Assembly: GCA_946902985.2 (NCBI GenBank)
Contig: OX336398.1
Span: forward strand, 235,642,120-235,706,119
Source of the DNA: Meconema thalassinum
Lineage: Eukaryota > Arthropoda > Insecta > Orthoptera > Tettigoniidae
Reading direction: 5' to 3'
Length of the DNA: 64,000 nucleotides
The notes beneath the pieces were generated by a model that worked only from the letters and a program-made list of their open reading frames with translations, had not been told where the DNA came from and searched no databases. Within the stretch, counting starts at the first letter, position 1, and every line of letters starts with the position of its first letter. Position numbers and translations under genes: made by a program. Below, piece after piece: positions 42,725 through 54,020 of the stretch.

Positions 42725-45037
42725 TTAAATTTGGTGTTTTTTTTTAATTGCTCCATTCTTTGTGGAGTTCTTCTGTCTGTCTTCATGCTGCTGAAGTTCC
42801 AGACTCTTGGCACCGTCATCATTTTTATATATGTCGAGTGACCTTCTATTTCTAATCGCTTCATCCCAATGAACTCGCGATTGTCTCTGGTCATCTCCGC
42901 GCTCTTCCATGTATCTTAAAGATGCGTGGTAGCGTTCTTCCGCCTCTTCATCGAACCCGCGACTCTGCTCTTGGGATCTCCATCCTTGGTTGTTCCCATT
43001 TCGGCCGTAATTCCTTCTGTTATCAAGCTGCTGGTCTCTGGTACCACGCTGATTCCAATTTTTCCTTCCTCGGTTTCCACGGTTCGATCCTCCTCGATAT
43101 GCTGGCCTCCAATTTTGGTTTTCACGTCCTTCACGTTGCCAGTCGGATTTTTCTGTTTCGGTGCTTGTAGACTTGCTTTTTGACTGCACCTTAGTCGGTT
43201 CAGTCGGTGTAGTCGTCATGTTGACTTGTTCCACGCTTCGACTTTGCCTTGTGTGCTGCACTATGGTTAGATCGAGTTGTCTCAGCACCTCCTCCATATC
43301 GATCGCAGTTTTGGCGTTTGCTGAGATTAGTAGACGTTGTACTTCATACGGTACCTGCTTGGCTATCGCTATGCACAAATCTGACTCTCTAAGCCCTTCA
43401 TCAAGCTCGCGAAAACGGCACAATTGACTCACAAAGAATTCTCCGTACTTCGTCGGATTACTAGTACTGTAACGCCTGGAATACAAGTCCAATCTGAGGT
43501 TCTGTTGTATGCTCGCGTTCCAGTATCTGCTTAAAAATGCTTGGCGAAATTCGTCAACGGTGTCGAACGTGTACCGAAAACTCCTAAACCATAAGGCACA
43601 CTCGCCCTCAGTTAATTTTTCAATCGCTCTCAACCTTCGCTCTGGCGGTACTTTCGCGTCATTCAAGTACTCGGAAACTTCTTTAAGCCAGTACTTGGAT
43701 GTCATGTTAGAATTACTCCCAGAGTATTTCTTTGGTTTTTCATCACTAGCCCTTACAACTGTGACTATTTGATTTTGAACAGCATTTTCATGCGGTGTTG
43801 ACATGGCAATTGGCATACCAGGTGTGGTATACGGGCTGTCACTTGGCATAGCTGCACTTCTAGGAGTAGGCCGTATTTCTATCTCTGCCCATTTGTTTCT
43901 CCTATTCTCGTCTATACTTCCTTCGCTAGACCTAGGATTCCGCAACATGGATTCCTCCTGCGCGATCATTCTGGTCTCGATTTGGCTGTGCCTATTTTCT
44001 GCCCTTTCCAAATGAGCTAATACCTCTCGTTCTATTTTCTTTAGGCGATCTCGGTTTCTTTCTGCCATAGAAAATACCTTTTCCTTATCATCCTTAAGGT
44101 TTTCCTTCAGGTGGGTAATTTCCCCCGCTAGACTTTCTCTTACCTCTGCAATAGTCTTATCGCTGGCTTCAGTCTTCAAGCCTTCTCGAAGTTCTAATTC
44201 TTCTCGTAAGCCTGTAACTTCCTTTTGAATGTGACCTTGTATATGAGAGATTTCAGTCCTTATTTTCGTGATTTCTCCCTGGTCCTCATCCTGTCTTTTA
44301 TGAATAACTGCTAGGTCGCTCTGTGTTTGTTCCAACTCTTTCTGCACCTTCCCGACCTGCCTCTTCATATTTGACATTATCTCCTTATTCTCTTGATCAG
44401 AAGTTTTTATTTCCTGGATTTCCTTGCATTGGTCAAGGATATTCTGATCCTGTTTTCTCAAGGCTTCGTCTACCGCCTTGGCGTAACCTGCCATTCGCGT
44501 ATTCCATTCTACGTCGCTATCCTCGAGCCTTTGATCCACGGTCTGAGTGAACGTATTAAATTGCTCTAGTTGACGTTTAGTATTAGCTTCATTCTGACTC
44601 TGAATGTCTTTAAGCTCCATGGACATACTGCTTAAGCTATCGTTAATCTCACGCTGTGACTCTCTGCACGCTTGCAGATTATTCTCTAGTTTTAGCTCAA
44701 TAGACTCAAAGCGTCTATCGTTATCAGCTTGCATTTCTGAGACCACGCTAACAATATTCTTAGTTACTTCACGCTGTGACTCTTTAACGTCATCCATTTT
44801 TTTATTAACCTCTATTAGGTTTGTCTCTAACTGCGTGTTTACATTAGCCTGATTAGCCTCTAGTCTAGTGTTTACTGTGGCCAACATCTGGCTCACCTCA
44901 GTCTGATTAGCATCCAATCTACCCGCTATTTCATCTTTAAATGCTTTATCTTCTTCCTTCCTCTTAGCATTAGTATCATCAAAATGTTCCCTTAACTCAG
45001 CAATACACCTGAGTACGTCTTCAGTTCCAGCCATCAT
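42725..45037 (-). CDS. gag: Gypsy gag with long coiled coil
   Basis: 770 codons from ATG 45037 (a second ATG follows at once). Residues ~15-370 are coiled coil with repeats such as NTRLEANQANVNTQLETN. Residues ~420-610 form the capsid-like part (SKYWLKEVSEYLNDAKVPPE, ALWFRSFR, QAFLSRYWN). The C-terminus (~640-720) is rich in Arg/Gly/Asn (GGSNRGNRGRKNWNQRG) and has no CCHC knuckle, so RNA binding would rely on RG-rich sequence. It ends in a Lys-rich stretch encoded by the slippery A-run. Much longer than typical insect Gypsy gag; the extra length is the coiled coil. Confidence 0.9.
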   Translation of the reverse strand: MMAGTEDVLRCIAELREHFDDTNAKRKEEDKAFKDEIAGRLDANQTEVSQMLATVNTRLEANQANVNTQLETNLIEVNKKMDDVKESQREVTKNIVSVVSEMQADNDRRFESIELKLENNLQACRESQREINDSLSSMSMELKDIQSQNEANTKRQLEQFNTFTQTVDQRLEDSDVEWNTRMAGYAKAVDEALRKQDQNILDQCKEIQEIKTSDQENKEIMSNMKRQVGKVQKELEQTQSDLAVIHKRQDEDQGEITKIRTEISHIQGHIQKEVTGLREELELREGLKTEASDKTIAEVRESLAGEITHLKENLKDDKEKVFSMAERNRDRLKKIEREVLAHLERAENRHSQIETRMIAQEESMLRNPRSSEGSIDENRRNKWAEIEIRPTPRSAAMPSDSPYTTPGMPIAMSTPHENAVQNQIVTVVRASDEKPKKYSGSNSNMTSKYWLKEVSEYLNDAKVPPERRLRAIEKLTEGECALWFRSFRYTFDTVDEFRQAFLSRYWNASIQQNLRLDLYSRRYSTSNPTKYGEFFVSQLCRFRELDEGLRESDLCIAIAKQVPYEVQRLLISANAKTAIDMEEVLRQLDLTIVQHTRQSRSVEQVNMTTTPTEPTKVQSKSKSTSTETEKSDWQREGRENQNWRPAYRGGSNRGNRGRKNWNQRGTRDQQLDNRRNYGRNGNNQGWRSQEQSRGFDEEAEERYHASLRYMEERGDDQRQSRVHWDEAIRNRRSLDIYKNDDGAKSLELQQHEDRQKNSTKNGAIKKKHQI
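42737..42745 (-). promoter_or_regulatory. A9 slippery site for gag-pol -1 frameshift
   Basis: On the minus strand nine A's are read in gag as AAA AAA AAA before CAC. A -1 slip on the last two codons (A AAA AAA heptamer) enters the pol frame, which is open from here into protease. The gag stop follows four codons later. Fits the known mechanism; a downstream pseudoknot was not identified. Confidence 0.7.
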
Positions 45038-45621
45038 GTATTTCTTAATTTGAGATTCAGGTAGGCCACAGCTGAATCATGCTGGCGCGTTCTATTGGAA
45101 AGAAAAGGATTCCGATCCCGTGACGACAACAACAACATATTACAAAATGTCAAAACCACCTATGGAATGGGTATAGACCCTCGTACCCGTCTGACAACAG
45201 TGTCTGACGTCTGAATATCATCTAGAAAGACTCACAATCGCTCAAACAAAGTTTGAGGAAAAATATTATTATTATGGTTTTCCCCATGAAAACCACGCTA
45301 TTATTATGGGGTTTTCTGAATCACATAAGCCATCCACGTACTGGGCGCCATGATAATGAAGAGGGGTATCCCATGCTTTGCCACACATATCTGGGCGACA
45401 TGATAAATAAAAGCGGGTTGTGTGCAAGTTACATTTACATTTAAGCATGTCTTATGGAGGATTATCAAAATTTATTTGACGTGAAGGCTTATTAACCAAT
45501 GGGATGCGGCCTTTTCCTATTATATCCTAATTTCTATGCTGTATTTGCTTCTACCATTAATATCTTGGCCGACTTTTAGCAGTACCTGTGACTCAATCCT
45601 GGTACAGAGACATATCCTCCA
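45038..45621 (-). other. Gypsy leader and primer-site position
   Basis: Lies between the 5' LTR and the gag start. On the minus strand it begins TGGAGGATATGTCTCTGT directly at the LTR edge (45621 downwards). TGG is right for a primer site (tRNA CCA end), but I cannot match it to a specific tRNA. No ORF inside. Confidence 0.6.
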
Positions 45622-48600
45622 TGTACCCAACTGTCATCACGTGGACCATGTATTCGTATCCCAGCTAACTCACGGTCTTTCGAGGTATGGGACGTTCCTG
45701 CCCACCATACGACCACATGCTCAGGATTTGAGTCTACCAGGTAACTACTCTACATGAAATACACAATATATTCCTAAAATAAAATATTTACTGGTCTAAA
45801 ATCATGGCTATACAACAAATTCAAATAAAGGACAAATTATATTTAATTTCCACAAATAAAAATAGGGTTATTCTGTGAGTTTTCTTCTTAATATTGTGCT
45901 ACACTGCACTCAAATCTAATTCTAGCATCCTATCAATGATAATTTCAGACTTCCATGGGTTTCCATAGTATTCATCATGTGACACAATTACTTAACTGGA
46001 GTATCATAACACAAAAATCACATATCACATCTAAATGACATTAATAAAACATTACTCCGTTTCTTATGGCATTTACTTTGATTAGCATAAATTCATTATT
46101 TTCTGCATTCATTAACAAATATTTGTTGTGTCGTGTGAATCATCTTCCTTCTTTCCATCAATATGAACGCTTTAAAAAAAGTGGTACTTATCCCTTCCAA
46201 AATAAACATGGATAGAATATTTTATAGTTTCACCATACAACGATTTTCTGGGTCTTGTCGGGCTTATATCGTGGCAAACGTGTCATGTTCTTAGAAATCA
46301 CATACCCGTCTGCATAAATTAGCGTGAACTGGCAAAATGCACTCCAAAATAAGATGCCTACATTATTTTGGTTCAGTTTTCCTCCTCAGAGAATAACTGA
46401 GCCAAATATTATCCGATTTCTTTGATCCAACAACGTATGTGTGTTGCAACACACCATTCAATTCAATTGGCATCATCATAACACTCATATCTTAATTGCA
46501 TATTGAAATATCGAGATTCTTCAGTGTCCTACTATGACTCTAATTTACAAGGGACCGGTCGACCGACCTTCTCCCCTTAGCAGGCAATAAAATTCGTTCC
46601 AGCTGGCTAGTCAAGATGGCCGCCGCAGAAGTGGTCTACTACCCCACCTCCTCTCATCTGCTGTCAAGGTCAAGTTTGTTTACAATTGCAGTACTGGAGT
46701 TACGCTAGGTGTGGCTCCTAAGTAATTGAGTCATTTAATTATTTAACACCTATAATTAGTGCATTGGGCTCAACTCGGCTTCTTATTAACATTCATGGCT
46801 GGGGATGGAATTCTGTGATAGCCTTGCCGTTCTATGGTGACTACTAGTGGCTTTAGACGCACATCATAGTGAAAATCCACGATTTTCACCAGCAGCTGTC
46901 TCAATAACATATAAGGAAATCTGCGTTTCCTAAACGACGAATATGATCCTTACCTCTCAGGGTAGATCATTTATACACATGCTCACTGAGACTCGACGGA
47001 CATCACTCGTGGCCATAATTCATGCAAACGATGGATACAGACAGGCTCTGTCCAATTCGCTGCGAATAATACAGTATGCTCAAACGGCGATACTAACTCG
47101 TAGATTTAGCCAACTTCTCACCTAACGCGCAAGCTATACTAGTTGGTCCCCGCAATTATTTATTTACGTAAATCACTGGATTCTACGTTATTTCTGCACG
47201 CAATATGCGGCTTCAAACAATACTTCACATAGATGACTCAATTATTAAGGCACCCGCGTTCTCTCTGTCATAACACTTAAGCCAAAGCTTTAAATAGCTC
47301 CTAACAACAAGGTATAAATTTACTGGCTTACTTTACTTTAATGGTCCTCAAATATAATCCTAAGGATTGACCATATCAAATATTCATTCACATTTCACTG
47401 ACACTGAAAAAGCTCTCGTATCTCGCTATATTCCACGTTACTTTCTTACTGTTTACCAAAATACAGTATCTTTATATTAGACATGACACACTTTGAACGT
47501 TATTTAGGCCAAAAATGCCTATTACTTTACTGTTGCCGACCCCAGATTATTATTATTATTCATTTAACGTTACCGTTACATCCATCACTATTTTCGACCT
47601 GAATGGCCCTAAACAAATCACCTTCCAAGCCATATTCTATTCAAGACGAGTGGTGAAAACTCGTTCAATAAGTGACTGTTACATCTTATTCTCAAAGTGA
47701 TAAATCGTTACATGGTGAACTATTTAGTTAGGATAACATTGTAAATTGGTACTCACTTTTTCTTTTTCGCTGGATAGTGCCAGCACTTCAGCTTCAGGCC
47801 TACCATGACGCTTGATTTAAGCCATCATGTTATATTTGACACAACACTTAATTTCACACATTTCCCACCTGATAAACATACTCTTATCAGTGGCCTCTTT
47901 CACTTTTACACAATGCATATTAATCACTATACACATGAACACTTTTAAATCACTATTACACAATTTATGAACATTTATTCACTATTTCACAGGTTGATCC
48001 TTAAATCGGACTTCTCCTACGCCTGGTCTCAGAGATGCGATGCAATTACGCCAACCGTTGGTCTCCGTGAAAATCTAACAGCGTTTTACGGACGTTCGAT
48101 CCTCGTCACCTGCAATATCGTTCAGCTCACTGTCAAGATGAAGTTGCAATGCTTCCCAAGCTCCCATCATTGTAGTGATCCTGATGATAATGTCATATTC
48201 AACTCTGACAGTACCTCCTGGTATGTGTAATGTTCAAAAACATTATAAGTTACTCTTTCGCTGTGGCGAAATTATATTTGCGTCAGATAATAGATAAATA
48301 TCTGTATTAAATTGACTTCGACGCACTTCATGATTATACTTATGAAGCTGTATGACTTGCTTATATTGTTCTTCAACGGCCGAGCGTTGATACTTTAACA
48401 TTTGGTGCGCTACGGGCAGCGTCTTAGTTACGTGTATACTGTAGAATAACTTGAGATGAACTGGTGAAGACTGGAGAACAACTGGAGAACAACTGGCTTG
48501 GTCTGCCCTACTCTCCCTTATAAAGGTTTCTCGTAAAAACTAGTCCACCGGACATGTGGGTGCGACTCCTTCCTTGAAATAATACATTTTCATCCGAAAT

Positions 48601-49336
48601 GACATATACACCTTGTTCATTTAGGTGTGGAGGTTTCATAAACGTTCGCGTGCCGGCGATCGCTTCGGCCAATTAATTACAATTAATTGCCTTAGTTCAG
48701 CGCGTCAGGACGCCATCGTGGTGGTTCTCCTTTGGCTGGTCACAAAATCACTGCTCTCGAGCGTATGTTCAGTGTTAACGCACTCATTTGGAGATATAGG
48801 CTTTAATTTAGGTGAAAAACCACTCCTAAATTACCTCTCCGTGAATATATTCACCTGGGTGTATATTTCACTCCATTGCAATGCCCCACTTGGCTGTAAT
48901 TAATTAATTTCCGTGGGCAATCATCCCTACTCCCGATTCCATCGTTGTCAAGCGGTGAATACCCGAGTCATTAATTTTGGGCTTTCTCCTCGGTCCAGAC
49001 GTAAATAGTGCGCTCGGCGCCTAAGGTCTCCACCCACTTGCTAAGTGTAATTTGTAAAACGCCAAACTGGCCTCCTCTCATTCTCGTATGCTCTGAAAAC
49101 GTATATTTCCTTGCATTTGGCTACAATTCTTCATCTTAAACTGCTATGATATTCACATACAGGCCGTGAAATCATGCTACATTATTATATGTCAGTATAC
49201 CTCTCATTGCTCTTTGGGTTCCCTGTAACTGCTCCCCCTCAGAGATCAATGGTTCGACTCTAGGCATAATCATGTGCCTGGTCTTCTCTGATAAGACCCG
49301 AGTTCGATGCCAGACTGCCGTGACTGATTGGGCACA
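45622..49336 (-). mobile_element. 5' LTR of Gypsy element (3715 bp)
   Basis: Partner of 35253-38971. On the minus strand transcription would start near 48490, below a TATA box, giving U3 of about 0.85 kb and R plus U5 of about 2.9 kb. Short open frames inside have no recognisable domain. Confidence 0.95.
48517..48525 (-). promoter_or_regulatory. TATA box of Gypsy 5' LTR
   Basis: CTTTATAAG on the minus strand, followed by GGAGAGTAGGGCAG; the identical site in the 3' LTR is at 38151-38159. Confidence 0.55.
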
Positions 49337-52300
49337 CTATAAACAATTAGTTATCATCAGTTTATAATAATGACGTGTTTGATTATTAGAATGTCGGTTT
49401 AGATTATCGTTGGTTTATGGCGAATAGGCTGACAATCCTGAATGCCTTGGAATCAGCAGTAGCAGTCTCGTGCGAGATCTAATCTGCTATAAAATACCAT
49501 CATCGAGCTCTCCCGCTCGGACATAACAATAACACAGGTTATTAGTGGCTCTCGGCTCACTCAATTTACCTCTAGGTCGGTCTGGAATGAACATCAGTTA
49601 CCTCCCTACAATAACACAGTCAACAGAATTGAAGTCTGAACACACATAAATATAGCCTCTACACAGGTGCCTCATCTAGCCTCTCGATCTCAACAAATAA
49701 ACCTTAACATAACGTGTAATCATTCTCATATGGAGAAGAAAATAGTCGCTTCAATAGCGATGTAAACACATGGCTCTTGCCAGTCAGATCAAAGTAGCAA
49801 AACATCTGGTTATTACAAAATGGTGGCCAGGACATTGACCTACATATGAGACACAACAACAAATGGTTAGTAATGCTATAAGCATTTTCAAAAAGTCCGA
49901 AAAACTATGTCTCACTGGATGAGTGGTGCTCTAGTACATTGCATGCTGGGAACTGGTACCACCTGTCCATGACTTGAGCTAGGCTCGCTACTCACAGTCA
50001 TCTACACGGACAGTTTAAAACGAAACAACACTGAAGGCAGGCAGCTTTCTCGCAGAAAGTCTATCAGAAAACTGGCCTTGTTATCTGGTCCCAAATATAA
50101 TATAAAGTAGCATAAGCAGCAAGCTTAAAATCACGCCTCAAAACTATACACAAAGACGTGGCATGTTCATAAAAGTCAAATAAAAGAAAAATACAGATAT
50201 ACCACTTGTTCTGAACTTGTTTGAAATCTGCAGATATGTCACTCCATAACTGCTTTGTCTAACTATAACCAAAATAATAACTGTGTCGAAACACCTGACA
50301 CAAAAAACATCATAAAGGCGCAAATCCTACAATTTCTAAGTTTGCCAATGATACGGCATTCATTACAGGGTTCGATGCTAGATTGCATACAAAATGTAAC
50401 ACCCTGAATGTGTTCACAACTTGAACTGGATGGCTTCATAGCACATCAAAATGAAAATGACATTGAATTACAAAACTGGTAGTTTCAGTCGACTACCTGC
50501 TGACACGAAATGTTCTAACTAAATCAGTGGCGTGGCAACATATACGAGAAAGGGGGTGTTATAAAAATAACACTGGCCATGACGTCTGATCGTCATCCCA
50601 AATAACTATACACAAAATCACCCACCTAGTGTAGGACAAAACGAAGTAACAAAGACTACAGTCACGCTTAGCAGGGGTAGAACTAACATCTTAGCGATGT
50701 CCATTAGAATGCACCGTGATCGAAAGAGATTCAATCACAACGGGTGACTAACAAATCACTGAAAGTGAACTACAAGGATTAATTCTAACAGTACAAAACC
50801 TACCTATGGCTTGTCAAGGAGTTCGGCTGGTTCTATAATAAACTACAATAAACTACACTAAGCTACACCACAAAAGAACCCCACAAGGAATAGATTATTC
50901 GGACTCACAAGAAAGGATGTCTACATCTCGGTCGTTCCAACGACCTGAGGGATACAATAAGGCTTTGGTCTCAGAACAAGGGTTGTCCAATCTGGGCCTC
51001 CACATGGGCTCTATCCATTTCCATGGCCTTCATTCGTCCTCGTCGTCGTCATGATGATATGACCAGACTCCTCTCCAAAGTCGTCATGTTCCTTGTCATA
51101 GCGGATGCTAAAGTCATGGTTCTCCTGTCATCAGCTGTAGTTCTCCAGTCCTCTCCTTCACATCATGAAGTTTAGCAGTTCATCTCCACAGTTGATGCGT
51201 AATAAAGATCGTCGTATACGTGGTTATCAGGAAGTGACATGTTTAAATATGAAGTAACCACTTGAAAATACGGAAAATGGGCGTAGCACAGTTGCACTGA
51301 AGCTAGCTTTAATATGGTAACAACTTCACTGCTTTTACACGGCGCAGATGATTTATAAATTGGCCATGCACTGTTATCTGCGTCACTATCTCGGATTTTA
51401 ACAGCCCACAAATCACGTGGCATCGAAGTTGTATGTTACAGAAATTAATCGCTCTTGCGATGATAGCAATATTCGTAGTAGTGAGTGTTAGAATAATTCA
51501 CTGGATTAATTATAAATTCACAGTAATTGACACATTTTCTCGTCACTTGACGATGTTGAAATTTCCACAACAGGTGGTTGAAAATATGGTGTTTCACGTT
51601 GCACGATTTTATAATCACTTTTCCAAAATTCACAATTATCGTGGCACAAGCCCTCTCTGCTGTAATATCCACTCGAATGATGTACAGTTTGTTGCAGAAT
51701 ATTGTGCGATGCACAACGATTACTTTCCTCGCCTTCCAAGCGGACTATTTCCTCGTCTTTAAGACGGACTTTACAAACACATCCAATCTGGATGGGAAAC
51801 CAAACACATGTGCTAGGAGCTCTGTCCTGCGCTGCGAAAACTTGTGAATACACTAGTCGTGCAGCGACTGGTTGGTTCCGGTTCGCGTATCTGCGATGTT
51901 AATACCTCACCAAAAGTAGAAATGACATTCTGAAGAATGTTTCAATGATACAGAATTACAACATGAGAATATCTGAGCTTCGTAGAAAATAGAAGTGTCA
52001 TAATTAAGCCTCAGATTATATAAAAAATGGTTTTCTGCATAGTCAAAAGATCAACCATTTATAACTCCAAAGAATGTTAGAATGTAACGACAGCATCGCT
52101 GGTCAGTGGGTACGTTCTAAGGTGATGCATCAAAATGAATTGCAATGAAAAATATCACATGAACCTGTGCTTAGCGGGTTCAGTATGTATGTATGTCCTT
52201 TATGCATTCAATGATCATTCGTTCGATTGCGATGAAACTTTGGTGAGTTGTTGTGCACGCTCCCACGAATGTTTCTGAGATAGTAAATCCATTTTACAAT

Positions 52301-52406
52301 ACTTAAGAGGCAGTTAACGAAAAAATAAAATAATATTGTGGTTCCAAAAGTACTTCAACAAACAAAATTACCAAGCGAACATGTCGGGTACAGCTTGTGT
52401 ATAACA
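49337..52406. other. Right flank of Gypsy element, unassigned
   Basis: About 3 kb, A-rich on the plus strand up to 51 kb. Overlapping ORFs of 60-111 codons on both strands at 51.2-51.9 kb show no known domain, and none has clear coding bias over the others. No LTR-like pair found. Confidence 0.35.
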
Positions 52407-52410
52407 ATAA

Positions 52411-53271
52411 TGTACAGCATCCCAGGGGTATGCACCCCTTGGAGACCATCCCCCCAACATCTGGCTAAATCCCCTAAAATGGCAACCCTTGGAAAGCCGG
52501 GGCAACATCCATTAATACTGTAAGGACAGCTTGCTACCCCATAAAGCAGCTCAAGCCTTACGTAATCATTACACTCAGCGACATAGTACTAACTGGGCCA
52601 ATACATTGCTGACAGGAGGGCGTCAGAAGGTATAAGAAGACGTCCTAATGAGGTCAAACTCTCTCTTCATTGTCAGTGCTCCATCAAGACGGCCGAAGCT
52701 ACGCTGGTGTCAACCGAGGTGAGTCAGTCAATCGTGTTCAGAGTTCCTATTTATGTAACCTGCAACCCACTACTTGTATCACATTATAAACATAATTTCA
52801 TTCCCTACAAGGGACTCACACAAAGAATATCACAGACCAATAAAACACTTGGTCCACACTCTACACTAGCATTACTGTTATACGCCTCTTTACATCCCAA
52901 CGCCCTTCCTTATTCCCGTCACGTAAAGACGTGACAGACGGTAAGCCATTAGCGCTAACTCAGGTACCTTTGCGTTTCTCGAGCCGGCTGCCAGCAAGCA
53001 GCGCGTGCCACCCGGCTGATACGAGCAGAGTCGATTACATAACAAGCAGTCAGCTGAGCGACTAGTACAGCGACCCTTTGCAGTGGGTCCCATCCCCTCA
53101 AACACTACCACATTATTTATAGGAACGCCCCCTAGTTCCTAGCACACCACAACACACTACACAGGTCAGCTTGCCCTGTCAAGGGAAGCTACCCTCCTTT
53201 AGGCACAACCTCATAAATTAGTACAGCAACTCTTCCTTTTAGATCCACCCCCAAATAAGGGATCTAAAACA
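52411..53271 (+). mobile_element. 5' LTR (861 bp) of young non-autonomous LTR element
   Basis: Starts TGTACAGCATCCCAGGGG, ends GGATCTAAAACA, and recurs at 61473-62333 with the same length; I saw no difference between the copies. ATAA (52407-52410) precedes it and follows the second copy (62334-62337). A TATA-like TATAAGAAG lies at 52631, an arthropod initiator TCAGT at 52673, AATAAA at 52839-52844. Confidence 0.97.
52719..52724 (+). promoter_or_regulatory. Consensus splice donor in LTR leader
   Basis: GAG/GTGAGT, a perfect match to the consensus, about 45 bp downstream of the predicted start and before the AATAAA. Acceptor-like sites occur downstream (53540, 56345, 60116, 60181, 60345). Confidence 0.4.
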
Positions 53272-53272
53272 C

Positions 53273-53292
53273 TGGTGGAGGCGGGGTACTAC
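53273..53292 (+). other. Primer-binding site
   Basis: TGGTGGAGGCGGGGTACTAC one base after the LTR. The first eight bases and the GCGGGG block fit the complement of a tRNA-Ala 3' end, allowing a two-base gap. Its position fixes the element on the plus strand. Confidence 0.6.
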
Positions 53293-53560
53293 GCATAGAG
53301 AAAAGGGACTCAATCAACGAGCCCTCGTAGTTAAAACGACCCCTTCCGTACCGCAAAAAGCCAAGCAAATAGTGAGAAAATTTTTCCCCCAGACAAAAAG
53401 CACCATTTTTTTTTGAGTGCTCCAAACTAGCTACACAGGGGAAATTCTTAACAAACCAACCCCCCAGCCCCATACAGAATCAAAGAAATATAAGAATACA
53501 CTGTCAAACACGTACAGACTTTTTTTTATTCTTATTGTAGGCCCATACACTGCAGTCAGA

Positions 53561-53986
53561 ATGGCACCTCATGCAGAGATTGCAAGCCATAGAGGCAATA
53601 GGGGTACGCCAATATTATTAACATTATTGTTCAGATGCCAAGGGCACATACAAGGCCGGCAAACACAAATACGGGCACTCCAAACAAAAATCGGGGCAAT
53701 ACAGGGCAAACAGCCATACACCCCGTCAGAGGGTAGGACAGCGCGATTAAGATGCGCACAGACACTCTTGAATCACATACATGAACACCTCAATAGGTTC
53801 CATATACAAAGAAACAGAATATACCGAAAATTAATCACCACACATGGTCCCGTGATAGATAATGCAACCCTCGAGAGAATGAGGGTGCACTACACAAGTT
53901 TACACGCCCAATACAGGGAGCTAATTCGCGTCCAAGCGCTTCTCCAACTAGCGGCCACAAAACAATACAGAGCACAGAAACATTAA
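53561..53986 (+). CDS. Unknown ORF A of the young LTR element (141 aa)
   Basis: Product not recognised. The frame is open from 53417, but ATG 53561 is the likely start: it has A at -3 and G at +4, and it follows a T-rich tract and TTGTAG that could be a splice acceptor (53540). The protein is basic and predicted helical, rich in Gln, Arg, His and Leu (HIHEHLNRFHIQRNRIYRKL; later YRELIRVQALLQLAATKQ). No zinc knuckle, protease or RT motif. It lies where gag would lie in an LTR element, so a gag-like structural role is possible but unproven. Confidence 0.55.
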   Translation: MAPHAEIASHRGNRGTPILLTLLFRCQGHIQGRQTQIRALQTKIGAIQGKQPYTPSEGRTARLRCAQTLLNHIHEHLNRFHIQRNRIYRKLITTHGPVIDNATLERMRVHYTSLHAQYRELIRVQALLQLAATKQYRAQKH

Positions 53987-54020
53987 TACATTAATACAGT
54001 AATTTGCAAGCAGGCCATGA

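Noticed and set aside
51433..51853. Host gene at 51.4-51.9 kb
   Set aside because: ORFs on both strands of similar length, no domain, no splice structure or start context that favours one.
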